Source: G963666945 sp963666945 (GTDB lineage Bacteria; Bacteroidota; Bacteroidia; Bacteroidales; Marinifilaceae). From it: DNA of 23,888 bases. Position 1 is the stretch's first letter, and each line of letters opens with the position of its first letter. The notes under the pieces are model-generated. The model was not told the origin of the DNA, ran no database searches, and saw nothing but the letters and a program-made list of their open reading frames with translations. The stretch lies in contig CAXXRT010000037.1 in the NCBI GenBank assembly GCA_963666945.2, forward strand, positions 1 to 23,888, written 5' to 3'. Positions 21,231 to 23,888 of the stretch are shown here, piece after piece. The position numbers and the translations under genes are program-made.

Positions 21231-23888
21231 ATGAAAAAAAAATGGAAAAGGAACCTTCTGCATGGGAGAAGGTGTAAACTAATTGTAAGGTTTATGAAAA
21301 TTTATGTCGTTTTAATGGTTTTGGGGATAATGCATGTGAGTGCGGCAGTTAATTCACAAAACCTGAAAGTAACCTTAAATAATGTTGAGCTTAAACAGGT
21401 TTTTAAAGAGTTGGAAAGTCTGACTAATTATACTTTTCTTTATAAATCTAAGGAGGTAAACAAAGTAAAGGATGTTTCTGTCAATGTTGTAAAAAGTAGT
21501 ATAGTTGATATACTAAAGATTTGTTTAAAAGGTACATCACTGACCTATGAGTTAGATGGAAACCTCATATTAATTAAGAAACAAGCAGAGGTGACTTTCT
21601 CTGCTGAACAGAAAAAGAAAACAATTAAAGGTACTGTAAAAGATAGTCAGGGATATCCTCTTCCAGGTGTGTCTATAGTTGTTAAAGGAACACAAACTGG
21701 TGTATCTTCTGATATGGATGGTAAATTTGAGTTGAGCGTTGACGATAAACCTGGAGTAGTTCTTGTTTTTTCTTTCGTGGGAATGAAAACACAGCAAGTT
21801 AAAATTGCAGAGAAGGCAGTTCTAAATGTCGTTATGAAGGATGATGCTGAGCAGCTTGAAGAGGTTATTGTAACTACAGGTTATCAGAAGATTGATCGCA
21901 AGCTCTTCACCGGTTCTGCAACCGTTGTTAAAGCTGAAGATGCAAAGGTTGCCGGTGTGGCGGATGTTGGTCGTATGTTGGAAGGAAAGGTTGCTGGTGT
22001 TTCTGTACAGAATGTTTCAGGTACTTTTGGTGCCGCTCCTAAGATTAGAGTGCGTGGTGCTTCTTCTATATATGGTGATACAAAACCTTTGTGGGTTGTT
22101 GACGGTGTTGTTCTTGAGGATGTTGTTGATGTAACTCCAGATCAATTGTCTTCGGGTGATGCCGCTACATTGATATCTTCTTCTGTAGCTGGTCTTAATG
22201 CCGATGATATTGAGAATTTTCAGATTCTTAAGGATGCTTCTGCTACTGCACTTTACGGGGCAAGGGCAATGAATGGGGTTATCGTTATTACAACAAAAAA
22301 AGGTTGTTCAGGGAAAAATTCTATTAGAGTGAACTCTGAATTTACAATGAAAATGAAGCCTTGTTATTCCGATTACGATATCATGAATTCTCAGGATCAG
22401 ATGGAAATGTTTACTGAGATGGAAGATAAGGCATGGTTGAATCATGGTCCTACTATGAGAATTAAGGATGGAGGTATATTTTATAAGATGTATAGTCTTA
22501 TAAATACATATGAAAATGGTCAGTTTGGTTTGAGAAATACTCCGGAGGCTAGGGCCGATTTCTTGAGAAGGTATGAGAAAATAAATACAAACTGGTTTGA
22601 TATTCTTTTTAGAAATTCTCTGCAACAGAATCACTCTGTTTCTTTTTCAGGAGGATCTAAAAAATCTAAGTTTTATGTTTCTACTTCTTGGCTGACCGAT
22701 GAGGGGTGGACAATTACCGATAAAGTTGATCGTTATACGGTGAATATGAGGGGTGATTTTGATGTTACAGATAAGCTTTCTGTAGGTCTTCAGACTAAGG
22801 GATCTATAAGAAAACAAGTCACTCCAGGTACTTTTAACCGTACTAACGATGTTGTAAACGGAAACTATTCAAGGGAATTTGATATAAATCCATTTTCGTA
22901 CGCAATGAATACAAGTAGAACCATTGCTCCATATGATGAGAATGGAAATCTTGAGTATGTTCGTATGAATTTTGCTCCCTTTAATATACTAGAGGAATAT
23001 GAAAACAATATGATAAATCTTGATCTTCTTGATTTATCTATTCAGGGTAATGCAGACTATAAATTTAATAAGTTTCTAAACTATAATTTTACAGGATCTA
23101 TAAGATATGTAAAATCTTCAAACGAACATCTTATAAAAGAGGGATCTAATGTTGTTGCTGCTTATAATGCAGGTGTTGATGATCCAATTATTTCTGAATC
23201 TAATAAATATCTATGGAAAGATATTAGTCTTCCTAATTCAAGAAGAATTTCTGTTCTTCCTAATGGTGGCTTCTATAATAAAGAAAACAACACTATGGAA
23301 AACTACTATTTTAGAAATATGCTGAACTATAACAGAACATTTAATGAGATACATTCGGTTAATGTGATGTTTGGGCAGGAATTAAAGTACGTTAACCGTC
23401 AGTATGACTTTTTCAATGGTTATGGTTATCAATATAATAAGGGAGGGGTGGTTTTTACCGATCCTAATATTATAAAATCAACTAATGAATCGGGGTTTTC
23501 TTATTTTGGGATGGAAGAATTCAGAGACAGGTTTGTTGCGGTATTTGCCAATGGAGCATATTCTTACAGTGGTAAATATACAATAAACGGAACATACCGT
23601 ATCGATGGTTCAAATAGATTAGGAAAGTCAAGAGATGCAAGGTATTTACCAACTTGGAATTTATCTGGTAAATGGAATGCAAAAGAAGAATCTTTTTTAA
23701 TTGATTTGGATTGGTTATCCAATCTGTCATTCCGTGGTACTTATGGTTTAACAGCATCTATGGGACCGGCTAATAATGCTACTGTTGTATATAGAAATAC
23801 TATTACTACAACTCCTTATGATTCAGAAAAGCAAAATGCAATGTATATTGAGTCTCTTGAAAATTCAGAGTTAACATGGGAAAAGCAG
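21231..23888 (+). CDS. SusC/RagA-family TonB-dependent receptor with STN domain, module 2 (3' end outside window)
   Basis: The frame is open for 886 codons from the ATG at 21231 to the window end. The start context is identical to that of the first susC. A basic leader (MKKKWKRNLLHGRRCK) and signal peptide (IYVVLMVLGIMHVSA) come first. The STN domain is at about 45-115 (LKVTLNNVELKQVFKELES). A carboxypeptidase-regulatory-like domain is at about 131-205 (LPGVSIVVKGTQTGVSSDMDG). A TonB-box-like EEVIVTTGYQ lies near 210. The plug contains PLWVVDGVVLEDV and LKDASATALYGARAMNG, followed by most of the barrel up to ENSELTWEKQ. It has the same architecture as the module 1 receptor, but the barrel loops look different, so its ligand probably differs. 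Its SusD partner would lie beyond the window. Confidence 0.95.
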   Translation, partial: MKKKWKRNLLHGRRCKLIVRFMKIYVVLMVLGIMHVSAAVNSQNLKVTLNNVELKQVFKELESLTNYTFLYKSKEVNKVKDVSVNVVKSSIVDILKICLKGTSLTYELDGNLILIKKQAEVTFSAEQKKKTIKGTVKDSQGYPLPGVSIVVKGTQTGVSSDMDGKFELSVDDKPGVVLVFSFVGMKTQQVKIAEKAVLNVVMKDDAEQLEEVIVTTGYQKIDRKLFTGSATVVKAEDAKVAGVADVGRMLEGKVAGVSVQNVSGTFGAAPKIRVRGASSIYGDTKPLWVVDGVVLEDVVDVTPDQLSSGDAATLISSSVAGLNADDIENFQILKDASATALYGARAMNGVIVITTKKGCSGKNSIRVNSEFTMKMKPCYSDYDIMNSQDQMEMFTEMEDKAWLNHGPTMRIKDGGIFYKMYSLINTYENGQFGLRNTPEARADFLRRYEKINTNWFDILFRNSLQQNHSVSFSGGSKKSKFYVSTSWLTDEGWTITDKVDRYTVNMRGDFDVTDKLSVGLQTKGSIRKQVTPGTFNRTNDVVNGNYSREFDINPFSYAMNTSRTIAPYDENGNLEYVRMNFAPFNILEEYENNMINLDLLDLSIQGNADYKFNKFLNYNFTGSIRYVKSSNEHLIKEGSNVVAAYNAGVDDPIISESNKYLWKDISLPNSRRISVLPNGGFYNKENNTMENYYFRNMLNYNRTFNEIHSVNVMFGQELKYVNRQYDFFNGYGYQYNKGGVVFTDPNIIKSTNESGFSYFGMEEFRDRFVAVFANGAYSYSGKYTINGTYRIDGSNRLGKSRDARYLPTWNLSGKWNAKEESFLIDLDWLSNLSFRGTYGLTASMGPANNATVVYRNTITTTPYDSEKQNAMYIESLENSELTWEKQ

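Noticed and set aside
21892..22134. Plus-strand hydrophobic 80-codon frame
   Set aside because: It lies wholly inside the second susC plug-domain coding sequence in another frame; a shadow.

Overview
The window looks like a low-GC Bacteroidota chromosome (Bacteroidales/Marinilabiliales type). The evidence is two SusC-type TonB-dependent receptors with STN domains, a SusD lipoprotein, two ECF-sigma/FecR pairs, TAnnTTTG-type -7 promoter elements with upstream TTG boxes, and many signal-peptidase-II lipoproteins. I cannot name a genus. No tRNA, rRNA, CRISPR array, insertion sequence or phage gene was seen.

Left part (1-3290): a minus-strand BtuG-like surface lipoprotein, cut by the window start, lies behind a clear cobalamin riboswitch with its own promoter. 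This is a vitamin B12 scavenging gene. Divergent from it is a secreted two-lobed retropepsin-like aspartic protease with a C-terminal PDZ domain. The gap between them carries an 11-bp inverted repeat. After a gene-poor stretch (3291-3788), an IspD/TarI-family cytidylyltransferase with its own promoter and terminator stands alone.

Centre (4602-18849): a large nutrient-uptake type locus. An ECF sigma factor and a FecR anti-sigma factor precede SusC and SusD. A lipoprotein follows that resembles the SusCD-linked putative zinc metallopeptidases (Peptidase_Mx1) but has lost both motif histidines. After a strong mid-operon hairpin come a secreted helical-repeat protein, a secreted protein with a His/Cys pair arranged as in caspase-like (clan CD) peptidases, two secreted thioredoxins with long helical tails, and a TlpA/ResA-like lipoprotein. 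The helical-repeat protein is a paralogue of the thioredoxin tails without the thioredoxin domain. The probable logic is this: SusC binds ligand and signals through its STN domain to FecR, which frees the sigma factor; SusCD imports a substrate that is probably peptide-like; and the envelope proteins process it or handle its disulphides. The substrate and the peptidase activity are inferred, not shown.

Right part (18907-23888): after a terminator, a second module of the same plan starts (ECF sigma, FecR, SusC), with the second SusC cut by the window end. The two modules share a bipartite element upstream of fecR, a hairpin upstream of susC and an identical 18-nt susC start context.

The best candidate for an undescribed system is the SusCD - degenerate metallopeptidase - thioredoxin-tail protein - caspase-like protein - thioredoxin set at 6528-18849.
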